A DNA stretch of 8,572 bases from Clostridiaceae bacterium (GCA_012728535.1 JAAYEX010000170.1:1-8572), one strand, 5' to 3'. Positions 1-7,327 are shown, numbered from the stretch's first letter. The notes: generated by a model from the sequence alone, not told the origin. A program made the numbers and translations.

Positions 1-1278
1 GCCCTGACCCTTTGCGCACAGAGGTTTTTTGAATGGCCCCAGCGCAACTTGTCCATCATGGGTATTACCGGCACCAAGGGTAAATCAACAACCGTTACCT
101 GTCTCAGAGAGATTTTTGATGCCTGGCTCAAGGACCAAAACCAGCCACCCGCAGGTCTGATCTCGTCAATCGAGGAATTTGACGGCTTTACCAGCGAAGA
201 GTCAGTGCTGACTACACCCGAACCCCTCGAGCTATTTACCATATTGCGAAACTGCGTCACGGCAGGAATCGAACACGTCGTTTTGGAAAGTTCGTCTCAG
301 GGCTTTAAGTACGGCCGTCTTGACGACATCAATTTCTCCTACGGTTCAATTGTAAACATTGCCGAGGACCATATCTCAGATATCGAACACAAGGACTTCG
401 ATGATTATAAGGCAGCTAAACTGGCCATGATCGACCACAGTGAAAGACTGGTGGTTAATCTCGACGTTGAATACAGTGACCTTATGCTGGAAAAGGCGGC
501 AGAAAGGAAGATTGAAGTAATCACGCTGAGTACAAGCGAAGGTGTTTCCGCTGACTACCGCGCAGAAAATATCCGCAGCACGGCCGATGGCCTTGTTTTT
601 GATGTAAAAAGCACACAGGCAGCCGAGCGGAACATCAAAGACTTATATGTCAGCCTGCATGGTCTTTTTAATACTGAAAATGCCCTGATCGCTATCGCTA
701 TCGCACTCGAATCAGGAGTGGATGAGGCATCTATCCGTCGTGCCCTGAGCCGGGTTTCAGTGCCCGGTCGCATGATGCTCTTTCCCACAGCAGACGGCGC
801 CATGCTGGGACTGGTCGACTATGCCCACAACAAGCTCAGTTTTGAAGCCCTCTTCCAATGGTTGCACAAGGACTATCCCAACCACAAGTACATCGCCATC
901 TTCGGCTCTACCGGAGACAAGGCTGTCAACCGCCGCCCCGAATTGGGAGTAGCTGCGGGTGAAAATGCCGACGTGGTTTATTTAACCTCAGATGATGTGG
1001 GCTACGAACCTTTCGACTCGATCAACGCGGACATGACACCATATCTGGACAGTTACGGCGTACCCTGGACAGCCGACCCCGTGCGTGAAAACTGCATCCG
1101 CGACGCTTTCGCCAAGGCCATCGAGCTCTACAAGGAGACCGGTGAGCAGAGCGTGGTCATGGCTCTGGGTAAGGGAGACGAGAGCTCAGTTTATAAAGAC
1201 GGCATCTACGAACCCATCAACAGTGACGTTACAGTGATGAAACTTCTGGTGGAGGAATACAACGCTGCTTTGAAATGA
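1..1278 (+). CDS. MurE-like UDP-N-acetylmuramyl-tripeptide synthetase, 5' end cut by window
   Basis: This is a Mur ligase, which in the cytoplasm couples ATP hydrolysis to adding the third peptide residue to UDP-MurNAc-L-Ala-D-Glu. The frame is open from base 1 with no start in a sensible place, and family-typical residues precede the P-loop, so the substrate-binding N-terminal domain lies outside the window; 425 residues are visible. Numbered from base 1: P-loop GTKGKST at 24-30; the SSSQ stretch that is SSH in many MurE proteins; NIAEDHISDIEHKDF just before Lys140, the likely carbamylated lysine; YAHN at 274-277; TSDDVGYEP at 329-337; and GKGDE near the C-terminus. The last blocks take the place of YAHTPD, DNPR and GKGHE of diaminopimelate-type MurE. 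The overall pattern is closer to the L-lysine-type MurE of Gram-positive cocci, so the amino acid added cannot be assumed. It heads a probable four-gene transcript. Family is sure; exact substrate is not. Confidence 0.88.
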   Translation, partial: ALTLCAQRFFEWPQRNLSIMGITGTKGKSTTVTCLREIFDAWLKDQNQPPAGLISSIEEFDGFTSEESVLTTPEPLELFTILRNCVTAGIEHVVLESSSQGFKYGRLDDINFSYGSIVNIAEDHISDIEHKDFDDYKAAKLAMIDHSERLVVNLDVEYSDLMLEKAAERKIEVITLSTSEGVSADYRAENIRSTADGLVFDVKSTQAAERNIKDLYVSLHGLFNTENALIAIAIALESGVDEASIRRALSRVSVPGRMMLFPTADGAMLGLVDYAHNKLSFEALFQWLHKDYPNHKYIAIFGSTGDKAVNRRPELGVAAGENADVVYLTSDDVGYEPFDSINADMTPYLDSYGVPWTADPVRENCIRDAFAKAIELYKETGEQSVVMALGKGDESSVYKDGIYEPINSDVTVMKLLVEEYNAALK

Positions 1279-1313
1279 TGCAGCTGGCAGCGGCAAGACC
1301 GGCATCCTGCAGA

Positions 1314-1320
1314 GAGGGAG
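1314..1320 (+). promoter_or_regulatory. Ribosome binding site of the aldo/keto reductase
   Basis: GAGGGAG lies 4 nt before the ATG at 1325 and supports that start. The 46-nt gap after the upstream stop codon holds no convincing promoter or terminator, so read-through from the ligase gene is likely. Confidence 0.6.
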
Positions 1321-1324
1321 ATAA

Positions 1325-2422
1325 ATGGAGAAAAAACTTGCTTTCGGTTTTATGAGGCTTCCGGAAACTGAGGATGAAAAAATAGATCTTGAAGCAACGA
1401 ATAAGATGGTGGACCGCTTTATTGAAGAAGGTTTCAGCTACTTTGACACGGCTTACGGCTACCACAACCAACAAAGTGAAACCGCCATCAGAGAATGTCT
1501 GGTCAAGCGCTACAAACGCAAGCAATTCCTGCTGACTGACAAGCTCAGCTCTATGTATTTTGAAAAAGAAGAAGATCTGCCCGGCTTCTTCGCGGAACAA
1601 CTGGAAAGAACCGGAGTGAAATATTTCGATACCTACCTGATTCACTCTTTGAACAGAAGAAACTATAAGAACTTTCTGGAAGCCAATGCTTTCGAGTTTG
1701 TTAAAAAGCTGAAAGCTGAGGGCAAGGTGAAACGCATAGGTTTCAGCTTTCACGATACAGCGGATTTTCTTGACCAGGTGTTGACTGACCACCCCTATAT
1801 GGAAGTCGTCCAGCTCCAGTTCAATTATCTTGATTTCTACGATCCGGAAATCCAGTCATACGCCTGCTACCAGGTCTGCGAAAGACATGACAAAACTGTA
1901 CTTGTCATGGAGCCGGTTAAGGGCGGAAAACTTGCAAACTTACCGCCGGAGGCACAGACCATAATGGATAGTTTCGGCACGGGAGCATCTCCAGCCAGCT
2001 ATGCAATTCGCTTCGCCGCTTCCTTCCCTCGTGTTGAACGGGTTCTCAGTGGCATGAGCAATCTGGAACAGCTGGAAGACAATGTCAGCTATATGAAAGA
2101 CTTCATGCCCCTGACAGAAAATGAATACCTGATGATCGATGAAGTTCGCAAGATAATCGAGAAAACAGAGCAGATTCCCTGTACAGCCTGCGATTATTGC
2201 CTGGAAGACTGTCCTGTTGAAATCCCCATATCCGGGATTATCGCCCTTCTCAATGAGCACTGCACTGACAAAGATGAGTCGCTGTCGAAAAAATATGAAG
2301 ACCTGGTGACAGGTCGCGGCAGGGCTTCCGAGTGCATAGAGTGTGCTGCATGCGAGAACATCTGTCCCCAGCATCTGGAGATTATCCGGCATATGGAAGA
2401 TGCAGCTGCGATTTTTGAATAA
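1325..2422 (+). CDS. Aldo/keto reductase with C-terminal double 4Fe-4S ferredoxin domain
   Basis: A 365-residue cytoplasmic oxidoreductase in two parts. Residues 1 to about 275 form the aldo/keto reductase TIM barrel, with the usual catalytic tetrad visible as Asp41 and Tyr46 (in FDTAYGY), Lys73 (LTDK) and His107 (YLIHS). Residues 286-347 form a bacterial ferredoxin-like module with two CxxCxxCxxxCP motifs (Cys286/289/292/296 and Cys337/340/343/347), enough for two 4Fe-4S clusters. This architecture is common in anaerobic Firmicutes and other anaerobes and is annotated as ferredoxin-domain aldo/keto reductase; physiological substrates are mostly unknown. The clusters suggest electron exchange with ferredoxin in place of, or as well as, NAD(P)H; that is inference. 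It sits 46 nt after the MurE-like gene and 17 nt before the kinase, in the same direction. No defect is seen. Confidence 0.93.
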   Translation: MEKKLAFGFMRLPETEDEKIDLEATNKMVDRFIEEGFSYFDTAYGYHNQQSETAIRECLVKRYKRKQFLLTDKLSSMYFEKEEDLPGFFAEQLERTGVKYFDTYLIHSLNRRNYKNFLEANAFEFVKKLKAEGKVKRIGFSFHDTADFLDQVLTDHPYMEVVQLQFNYLDFYDPEIQSYACYQVCERHDKTVLVMEPVKGGKLANLPPEAQTIMDSFGTGASPASYAIRFAASFPRVERVLSGMSNLEQLEDNVSYMKDFMPLTENEYLMIDEVRKIIEKTEQIPCTACDYCLEDCPVEIPISGIIALLNEHCTDKDESLSKKYEDLVTGRGRASECIECAACENICPQHLEIIRHMEDAAAIFE

Positions 2423-2439
2423 TTAATCCGAGGTATTTT

Positions 2440-3009
2440 ATGAAAAAACAAGATTGGTATCAGGAACTTAAGTCGGAAATCTCGAGACTCGAAAATTCTG
2501 ACCGTGAACTGATTATCATAGCTATTGACGGCAGTTCGGCCAGCGGAAAAACCAGCTTGTCTGCAGACCTGGCTGCCGAATACGATGCACAGCTTTTCCA
2601 CATAGACGACTTTTTTCTGACAGCAGAACAACGTACACCGGAAAGGCTGGCAGCAGTGGGAGAGTTTTTTGACAAAGAAAGATTACTGGCAGAGGTATTG
2701 GAACCTCTGAAAGCCGGCCGGCCGGTCTTATTTCGGCGTTTCAATTGTGCCACTCAGGCTTTCTCGCAGGAGGAGACGGCTGAGAAAAAGCGTATTGTTA
2801 TTATCGAAGGTGTTTACAGCCTTCATCCCGACCTGCGCCCATACTATGACCTGAAGCTGTTTCTTTATGTAGACCGCGCAGAACAAATCAGGCGGCTCAA
2901 AGAAAGAAGTCCCGAAAAACTGGAGCTTTATCTTAACGAGTGGTTGCCGCGCGAAGAAGCCTATTTTGAAAAATATGATTTGCCTGAGGAGACACGATTA
3001 CTGGCTTGA
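2440..3009 (+). CDS. Uridine-kinase-like P-loop kinase
   Basis: A 189-residue P-loop NTPase of the uridine kinase/phosphoribulokinase-like group. Visible motifs are a Walker A at 31-39 (GSSASGKTS), the acidic HIDDFFL at 54-60 where uridine kinases place the Asp that contacts substrate and magnesium, and a hydrophobic strand ending in IIEGVYSLHP that matches the family's Walker B-like region. The C-terminal RAEQIRRLKERSPE resembles the arginine-rich lid. A GAGG ribosome binding site at 2430-2433, 6 nt before the ATG, fixes the start. Proteins of this small type are usually annotated as uridine kinase without biochemical proof, and the substrate could be another nucleoside or a small metabolite. 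It lies 17 nt after the aldo/keto reductase and 13 nt before the hydrolase, so co-transcription is likely. Confidence 0.85.
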   Translation: MKKQDWYQELKSEISRLENSDRELIIIAIDGSSASGKTSLSADLAAEYDAQLFHIDDFFLTAEQRTPERLAAVGEFFDKERLLAEVLEPLKAGRPVLFRRFNCATQAFSQEETAEKKRIVIIEGVYSLHPDLRPYYDLKLFLYVDRAEQIRRLKERSPEKLELYLNEWLPREEAYFEKYDLPEETRLLA

Positions 3010-3015
3010 AAGGAG
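3010..3015 (+). promoter_or_regulatory. Strong ribosome binding site of the MBL-fold hydrolase
   Basis: AAGGAG sits 7 nt before the ATG at 3023, directly after the kinase stop codon at 3007-3009. It fixes the start and supports coupled translation within one transcript. Confidence 0.7.
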
Positions 3016-3022
3016 TTGACTT

Positions 3023-3640
3023 ATGGCTGAAGAACTACGCATTATCTGGCACGGCCATTCCTGCTTTGAGATTAATAGCACAGAAGCAGTGATTATCCTT
3101 GATCCATACCGGGAAGTTCCGGGCTACCCGCCCCTGAAGCTGGCGGCAGACCTGGTTCTGGCTTCTCATGACCACGATGACCACAACGCCCGCTCACGCG
3201 TTAAGCTTCCTGCCAGAACAGTGGATGTAGACGTGGAGATAGTCGACACTTTTCACGATCCTGAGCAGGGAAGCCTGCGCGGTAAAAACAAGATCCACAT
3301 AGTGACTGTGGCCGGCAGACGAATCGCCCACTGCGGCGACCTGGGGCATGCCTTATCGGAAGATCAGCTGGCCCGCCTGCAGGACCTTGACCTGCTAATG
3401 ATCCCGGTCGGCGGTTATTACACAATCGATGCCGACACAGCAGCAGATCTTGTTCGCAGATGCAATCCTGACCTGGTAGTGCCCATGCACTATCGCGATG
3501 GTGCTGCCGGTTTCGACGTGATCTCTACGGTCCAGCCCTTCCTCGACCATTTTGACACTGTAGTCAGACATGACCAATCCTCATTCAGGCTCGGCGAATT
3601 TCATGACGCTGTTCTTGTTTTAAAAAACCCGAAACTTTAG
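3023..3640 (+). CDS. MBL-fold metallo-hydrolase, UPF0173-like
   Basis: A 205-residue protein of the metallo-beta-lactamase fold. The first strand carries GHSCFEI (11-17), followed by LDPY (26-29), and the metal-binding signature HxHxDH is present as His49, His51, Asp53 and His54. Further likely ligands are His78 (TFHDP), Asp106 (HCGDLGH) and His156 (VPMHYR). The single compact domain resembles the UPF0173/UlaG-like branch of small hydrolases, whose natural substrates are largely unknown; a phosphodiester or lactone is possible, but nothing here decides it. All metal ligands appear intact, so it should be active. There is no signal peptide or membrane segment, so it is probably cytoplasmic. 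It is the last gene of the plus-strand group and its stop overlaps the stop of the opposing metallopeptidase. Confidence 0.88.
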   Translation: MAEELRIIWHGHSCFEINSTEAVIILDPYREVPGYPPLKLAADLVLASHDHDDHNARSRVKLPARTVDVDVEIVDTFHDPEQGSLRGKNKIHIVTVAGRRIAHCGDLGHALSEDQLARLQDLDLLMIPVGGYYTIDADTAADLVRRCNPDLVVPMHYRDGAAGFDVISTVQPFLDHFDTVVRHDQSSFRLGEFHDAVLVLKNPKL

Positions 3641-4029
3641 GAATGATTATCCTCGCCCAGGGGATGGCGGGCATAATAGTGTAAAAGAGAGAGCTCATCT
3701 TCAATTTCAAGATCACGCTCTTTAGCGCGGTTCTCCAGGTGATGCGTCAGCTCGTGCTTTACAACCCGCTCGAGCTCTTCAACAAAGCGCTCATCAGAAA
3801 GATGTGGGTAAACCCTTTGCATGGAGCCGTAGTAAATATTGATATAACGTCCGAAAATATGCTCGTAGCGGTATTCGCCCAGGACGTATAAATCGTCAGC
3901 CAGCCTGTTTTCGGACAGCTTAACTTCTTCCCGCAGGAGGACACCGCCGTTCAGATCCACAAAAACTTCCGGGGGCAGGGCATCAATAATGCGATGCAAA
4001 GCTGCTTCTGTTTGTTCTAAAGTCATCAT
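3637..4029 (-). CDS. PF06262-like zinc metallopeptidase family protein
   Basis: A small protein of 131 residues from the ATG at 4029-4027. It carries the zincin motif HELTHH (residues 92-97) in a predicted helix (VVKHELTHHLE), where the two His and the Glu are the expected zinc and catalytic residues; the acidic LEIEDE about ten residues later may supply a third ligand. The segments LNGGVLL, DDLYVLGEY and GRYINIYYGS match the compact metallopeptidase proteins annotated under PF06262 in clostridia, whose substrates are unknown. The reading frame continues upstream to a GTG at 4062-4060, but that codon lies inside the GGTGCCAGGCACC palindrome and the added residues look non-native, so the ATG pair at 4029/4026 is preferred. 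Neither ATG has a clear ribosome binding site, and a TATACT box ends 6 nt before the first, pointing to a leaderless message. No signal peptide is seen. Confidence 0.8.
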   Translation of the reverse strand: MMTLEQTEAALHRIIDALPPEVFVDLNGGVLLREEVKLSENRLADDLYVLGEYRYEHIFGRYINIYYGSMQRVYPHLSDERFVEELERVVKHELTHHLENRAKERDLEIEDELSLLHYYARHPLGEDNHS

Positions 4030-4035
4030 AGAAAC

Positions 4036-4041
4036 AGTATA
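4036..4041 (-). promoter_or_regulatory. Candidate -10 box (TATACT) of the metallopeptidase gene
   Basis: On the minus strand TATACT matches the sigma-70/SigA -10 consensus at five of six bases and ends 6 nt before the ATG at 4029. A start site at the usual distance would fall on or next to that ATG. The matching -35 position reads AGGTGC, a poor fit, and it lies in the palindromic repeat. Prediction only. Confidence 0.4.
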
Positions 4042-4050
4042 CACGGTAGC

Positions 4051-4063
4051 GGTGCCAGGCACC
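4051..4063. repeat. Palindromic repeat GGTGCCAGGCACC, copy 1
   Basis: A 13-bp perfect inverted repeat around a central A (GGTGCC-A-GGCACC). It lies between the divergent metallopeptidase and acetyltransferase genes. A 12-bp match (GGTGCCAGGCAC) recurs at 8226-8237. From general knowledge, GTGCCTGGCAC-type palindromes occur as dispersed intergenic elements in many bacterial genomes, so this is probably a genome-wide repeat and not an operator private to these genes. Confidence 0.65.
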
Positions 4064-4127
4064 TAAGTTATTCGCCTCAGAGTGGCCGAGCCATACATAC
4101 CGAAAATAACGAATATAGGGAGAAAAA

Positions 4128-4427
4128 ATGGAAGTTAAACATGAAGAAGGAATCTTTTATATCGGAGATAACAAAGATCATCCATATACGAAGGTTACAT
4201 ATTACTATCTTCACGATGACGTAATTGTTGCAAATCAGACTGTAAGCAGAGAAGAGTTTCGCGGCCAGGGTCTGGCGCGCAAGGTTGTAACTGCACTGAT
4301 CGACTGGGCTCGCAATGAAGGAATGAAAATCCTGCCAGAGTGCCCCTACGTCTCCAGGGTCATGCATGGAAGCAGTGAGTACAGCGACATGATTTACAAG
4401 TCTAGCGAGGAAAAGAAAGAAGAGTAA
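4128..4427 (+). CDS. YjdJ-type GNAT N-acetyltransferase (PF14542-like)
   Basis: A 99-residue stand-alone protein of the short GNAT branch (acetyltransferase CG type, as in E. coli YjdJ and human GATD1-like NATD1 proteins). These keep only the acetyl-CoA-binding core. The pyrophosphate-binding signature is RGQGLA at 45-50, followed by the helix ARKVVTALIDWARNEG and the strand MKILPECPYV, whose LPxCPY block is typical of this family. The tail is lysine/glutamate-rich. The acceptor substrate is unknown. AGGGAG at 4117-4122, 5 nt before the ATG, supports the start. It has no partner in the same direction; a divergent metallopeptidase lies upstream and a convergent transporter downstream, so it is probably transcribed alone. 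No good promoter was found in the short upstream gap. Confidence 0.85.
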   Translation: MEVKHEEGIFYIGDNKDHPYTKVTYYYLHDDVIVANQTVSREEFRGQGLARKVVTALIDWARNEGMKILPECPYVSRVMHGSSEYSDMIYKSSEEKKEE

Positions 4428-4430
4428 GAC

Positions 4431-4451
4431 AGCGGAGCTTTTTACCCCGCT
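4431..4451. terminator. Weak hairpin between convergent genes, possible terminator
   Basis: AGCGG (4431-4435) pairs with CCGCT (4447-4451) across an 11-nt loop, followed on the plus strand by a T-rich stretch (CTATTCTTTTTA). The hairpin lies just after the acetyltransferase stop and overlaps the transporter stop codon, so it could serve the plus strand. A 5-bp stem is short for an intrinsic terminator, and confidence is low. Confidence 0.3.
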
Positions 4452-5392
4452 CTATTCTTTTTACTCCCCATAGTGTTGAGTACGATAATTCCGAGAACAA
4501 CCATAATTAAACCGAAAGCGATGTAAAGGGTCAGGTTTTCCCCCGGGATCAGGAGTGCCGACAAAATCACGCCGAAGATGGGGAAGAATAGGCGATAAAT
4601 GGCCAGTTCTCCGGCATCATTCACCTTGAGCAGCTCGTACCAGAGGATGAAGGAAACCGCTGAGATAATGGACGAATAAACCAGCAGCACAATTGCCGTG
4701 GCGGTCCACTCAAGCCGGTGCGCGAGTCCGATATATCCGATCAGCAGCAGGGGGATAGAACCGAAGAGCAGCTGTCCCCAGTTGATCAGCGGAGCAGCAA
4801 TACCCTTGCCCTTAGGTTTAATCAGTGTTTCCACCAAGGCCGTAAAAATTCCCGATATCAGCATAAAACCCTCACCCAGCCAGGTGAAGTTCAGGTCGAA
4901 ACCTTTATCAATATTGGCCACGATAATTCCCGAAAAACCGAGAATCAGAGCAAAGAACTTGCCGCGGTTGAACTTGTCCTCTTTTACAAATAAAGGCGCG
5001 ATCAGGACCGTGACAAAGGTGGAGGAAGAAGTCAGCACTGCGCCCTTGACGCCACTTATATAGGCCAGACTGATGTAATAAAAGAAGTAGCAGAGCGTTA
5101 TCCTCAGGAGACCGATGAGTAGTAACAGCCGCCAGTCCTTTTTCTTCAGACCGGTCAAGCGCAGCTCAGGCGCCTTCCTGCCTTTTATCAGCAAATAAGC
5201 AAAAACCATAAAAGAGGCTACGAAAAAACGAATTCCGGCAAAAAGAATGCGTGCATAGCTCTCGCTTTGCCCCATATTCAGCTCAGCAAAGGAAAGCTTG
5301 GTCACAGGAACCGCGCTACCCCAGAGGAACATGACAATCAGGGCCATGACAATGACTACTTTTTTATCTTGGAATCTGCTCTTCTCTTTCAT
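4442..5392 (-). CDS. EamA/DMT-superfamily transporter, 10 membrane segments
   Basis: A 316-residue integral membrane protein of the drug/metabolite transporter superfamily. It has about ten hydrophobic helices, in two EamA repeats of five: roughly 11-34, 49-68, 86-108, 112-132 and 142-160 in the first half, and 170-188, 200-220, 228-248, 262-280 and 286-306 in the second. Near the N-terminus FLWGSAVPVTK matches the typical first-helix signature, and the stretch around YISGVKGAVLTSSSTFVTVLIAP matches the fourth helix that closes the first repeat. The charged tail SKKNRAG is expected on the cytoplasmic side. Such proteins export amino acids, nucleotide-related compounds or drugs; the substrate cannot be read from sequence. 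The ATG at 5392 gives the complete first helix, although no strong ribosome binding site precedes it. It is divergent from korA across a 118-bp gap. Confidence 0.9.
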   Translation of the reverse strand: MKEKSRFQDKKVVIVMALIVMFLWGSAVPVTKLSFAELNMGQSESYARILFAGIRFFVASFMVFAYLLIKGRKAPELRLTGLKKKDWRLLLLIGLLRITLCYFFYYISLAYISGVKGAVLTSSSTFVTVLIAPLFVKEDKFNRGKFFALILGFSGIIVANIDKGFDLNFTWLGEGFMLISGIFTALVETLIKPKGKGIAAPLINWGQLLFGSIPLLLIGYIGLAHRLEWTATAIVLLVYSSIISAVSFILWYELLKVNDAGELAIYRLFFPIFGVILSALLIPGENLTLYIAFGLIMVVLGIIVLNTMGSKKNRAG

Positions 5393-5510
5393 ACAGAGAC
5401 CAGTCTAGCTCAAATTGTCACATTCTGCCCCCAAACGGTTTTCCCCACGTGTTAGCATTGGAGACAAATCTGTTAAAGCAACAAAGATCCGCAAGAAAAG
5501 GAGGCCAAAT
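5393..5510. other. Divergent intergenic region between transporter and korA
   Basis: This 118-bp gap must hold the promoters of the minus-strand transporter and the korAB pair. I see a TTGTCA (5415-5420, plus) and an extended -10-like TGTTAGCAT (5450-5458, plus), but they are too far apart (32 nt) to form one promoter. No convincing operator or riboswitch is visible. Confidence 0.4.
5498..5504 (+). promoter_or_regulatory. Consensus ribosome binding site that decides the korA start
   Basis: AAGGAGG lies 6 nt before the ATG at 5511. It shows that the longer in-frame extension beginning at a TTG at 5415 is not the true start, and the protein family also begins at this methionine (MFNILLGG). Confidence 0.85.
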
Positions 5511-7319
5511 ATGTTTAATATTCTCTTAGGCGGCGCTGCGGGACAAGGTATAGAAACTACCGGCGCAGTTATCGAGATGATGTTGAAAGCCAACGGCTAC
5601 AACGTCTTCGTTACCCGCGACTTGATGTCCCGAGTTCGCGGCGGCCACAATTTCACCACCCTGCGTTTCGGGCGCGAGCCTGTCGTAGCGCACGATCACA
5701 AAGTCGACCTCATCCTGGCTGTGAACCAGGAAACCATAGATATTCATCTGAAAGACCTGCGCGAAGACGGTGTTATCATCGCTGATGACAAATTCCGGAC
5801 TGACGACCCGCGCGCCATCATGCTGCCCATGACCGATACGGCCAAAGAACTGGGCAATTCGCGTGTAGCCTCATCAGTAGCAGTCGGTGCCCTGATTCGT
5901 CTCTTCGACCTGCCGGAAGAAGCCTTGCGTGATATTTTTGAAAAAACCCTACGGGCCGAGTTTGTTGAGATCAACATGGCTGCGGCTAAAGCCGGTTTCA
6001 ACGCCGTAACCCTGGACCAGGGAGAGGCAGCGCGCAAGAAGGCAAATTCGCGTGCAGGCGGCAAGGGCGAAATTATCCCGGAAGATGAGCGCAAGGATTA
6101 TTCAGATTGGATCATGATTAATGCCAACAGGGCCATCGCACTCGGTGCCCTGTCAGCCGGCTTACAGTTTTATACCGCATACCCCATGTCACCCTCGACC
6201 GCCATCATGGAATATCTGGCCGGCTTGCAAAACGAAGCCAATATCGTGGTGGAGCAGGCTGAAGATGAACTGGCAGCTATAAACGCTGTAGTCGGCGCCT
6301 CCTATGCGGGAGCAGTTGCCATGACGGGTACATCAGGCGGCGGCTATCAGTTGATGGTCGAAGCCATGGCAAGTGCCGGCATGATGGAAATACCGGCAGT
6401 CACTATCATTGTAATGCGGCCGGGTCCGGTTACCGGACTGCCCACCCGCACCGAGCAGGGCGACCTGGAAATGGCAATATTCGCCGGCAATGGGGAATAT
6501 CCCAAGATGGTTATAGCCGTTAAAAACCAGAGTGATGCTTTTTATCAGGCTAATCGTGCCCATCATATAGCGCAGAAATACCAGACCCCGGTTGTAATCT
6601 TAAGTGACCAGTACATCGCTGACGGAGCCGCTACGATTGAGCCTTTTGATCTGTCAAAAGTCAAAAAGGTGACTGTAGCTTCGGGCGATGAAGAGGCGCT
6701 GGCCTATCGCAAGGATCCTGCCCATGCGCGCGGCGATGTGATGCATGGCGAAACCAGGGCATCCGATCTGGCAGCTGACGAGTTCAAACGTTATCGCATC
6801 ACCGAGACCGGCATCAGCCCCCGCCTCCTGCCCGGTAACCCGCAAGCCTTTGTCAATGCCGACACCGACTCGCACTGCGAATACGGCTTTATCAATGAGG
6901 CGGCTGACGTACATACAGCTCAGGTGGATAAACGCATGCGCAAGCATTACAAAATGTTGGCTGAAGACGTTATCGATGCTGAGCAGATCGGCACAGCCGG
7001 CAGCGATATTGTCCTGGTGGCCTGGGGCTCTTTGCATGGCCCGTTGACAGAAGCCGTACAAAAATTGAAAGAGCAGGGAATTGAAGTGTCGGCCCTGGTC
7101 TATGGTGATTTGTGGCCCTTCCCCACAGAAAAAATTGAAGCTGAGGCGAAAAATGCCGGACACATCATCAATGTTGAGCAGAATTTCAGCGGACAGCTAG
7201 GACATCTGATCCGCCGCCAGACCGGTATCGCCATGACCGACTCCATCTTAAAATACGACGGTCGGGCCCTCTCGCCGGATGAGATTGCCGGCCGGGTTCA
7301 GGAAATCGTGAAAGGATAG
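5511..7319 (+). CDS. korA: 2-oxoacid:ferredoxin oxidoreductase, fused gamma-alpha subunit
   Basis: A 602-residue subunit of a 2-oxoacid:ferredoxin oxidoreductase. With KorB it catalyses CoA-dependent oxidative decarboxylation of a 2-oxoacid to acyl-CoA and CO2, reducing ferredoxin. The gamma domain (about 1-190) shows GGAAGQG (7-13) and RGGHN (43-47). After a linker rich in charged residues, the alpha domain (about 205-602) carries YPMSPST (224-230, usually YPITPST), a conserved EDE block before TGTSGGG (272-278), and MRPGPVTGLPTRTEQGDL (302-319), which match the family's ThDP and substrate-side motifs. A C-terminal domain with VAWGSLHGP and the NVEQNFSGQLGHLIR block, as in other KorA proteins, completes it. 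The gamma-alpha order and length are those of 2-oxoglutarate-type KorA; pyruvate- or branched-chain-type enzymes are split differently, so 2-oxoglutarate is likely but not certain. KorB follows after 8 nt. Confidence 0.93.
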   Translation: MFNILLGGAAGQGIETTGAVIEMMLKANGYNVFVTRDLMSRVRGGHNFTTLRFGREPVVAHDHKVDLILAVNQETIDIHLKDLREDGVIIADDKFRTDDPRAIMLPMTDTAKELGNSRVASSVAVGALIRLFDLPEEALRDIFEKTLRAEFVEINMAAAKAGFNAVTLDQGEAARKKANSRAGGKGEIIPEDERKDYSDWIMINANRAIALGALSAGLQFYTAYPMSPSTAIMEYLAGLQNEANIVVEQAEDELAAINAVVGASYAGAVAMTGTSGGGYQLMVEAMASAGMMEIPAVTIIVMRPGPVTGLPTRTEQGDLEMAIFAGNGEYPKMVIAVKNQSDAFYQANRAHHIAQKYQTPVVILSDQYIADGAATIEPFDLSKVKKVTVASGDEEALAYRKDPAHARGDVMHGETRASDLAADEFKRYRITETGISPRLLPGNPQAFVNADTDSHCEYGFINEAADVHTAQVDKRMRKHYKMLAEDVIDAEQIGTAGSDIVLVAWGSLHGPLTEAVQKLKEQGIEVSALVYGDLWPFPTEKIEAEAKNAGHIINVEQNFSGQLGHLIRRQTGIAMTDSILKYDGRALSPDEIAGRVQEIVKG

Positions 7320-7327
7320 GTGCATTT

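Noticed and set aside
49..51. TTG as start of the MurE-like gene
   Set aside because: The frame is open to base 1 and the residues before the TTG (FFEWPQRN) fit the family just ahead of the P-loop; the gene begins outside the window.
1279..1311. TGCAG/CTGCA pairing in the gap before the aldo/keto reductase
   Set aside because: Only five closing pairs around a poorly paired interior and no T-run; not a credible terminator or riboswitch.
1229..1792. Minus-strand open frame of 187 codons
   Set aside because: It overlaps the end of the ligase and the aldo/keto reductase antisense, both with clear family motifs; it shows no recognisable domain itself.
5397..5406. AGAC-CA-GTCT inverted repeat before the transporter gene
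   Set aside because: Four-base arms are too short to call an operator without a second site or comparison.
5446..5451. CACGTG palindrome upstream of korA
   Set aside because: Only 6 bp with no extended symmetry or second copy; expected by chance.
5415..5510. TTG-initiated 32-residue N-terminal extension of korA
   Set aside because: It has no ribosome binding site, is basic and unlike the family, and a consensus AAGGAGG sits 6 nt before the ATG at 5511.
6654..7163. Minus-strand open frame of 169 codons
   Set aside because: It lies antisense to the alpha domain of KorA and has no family signature; a by-product of codon use.
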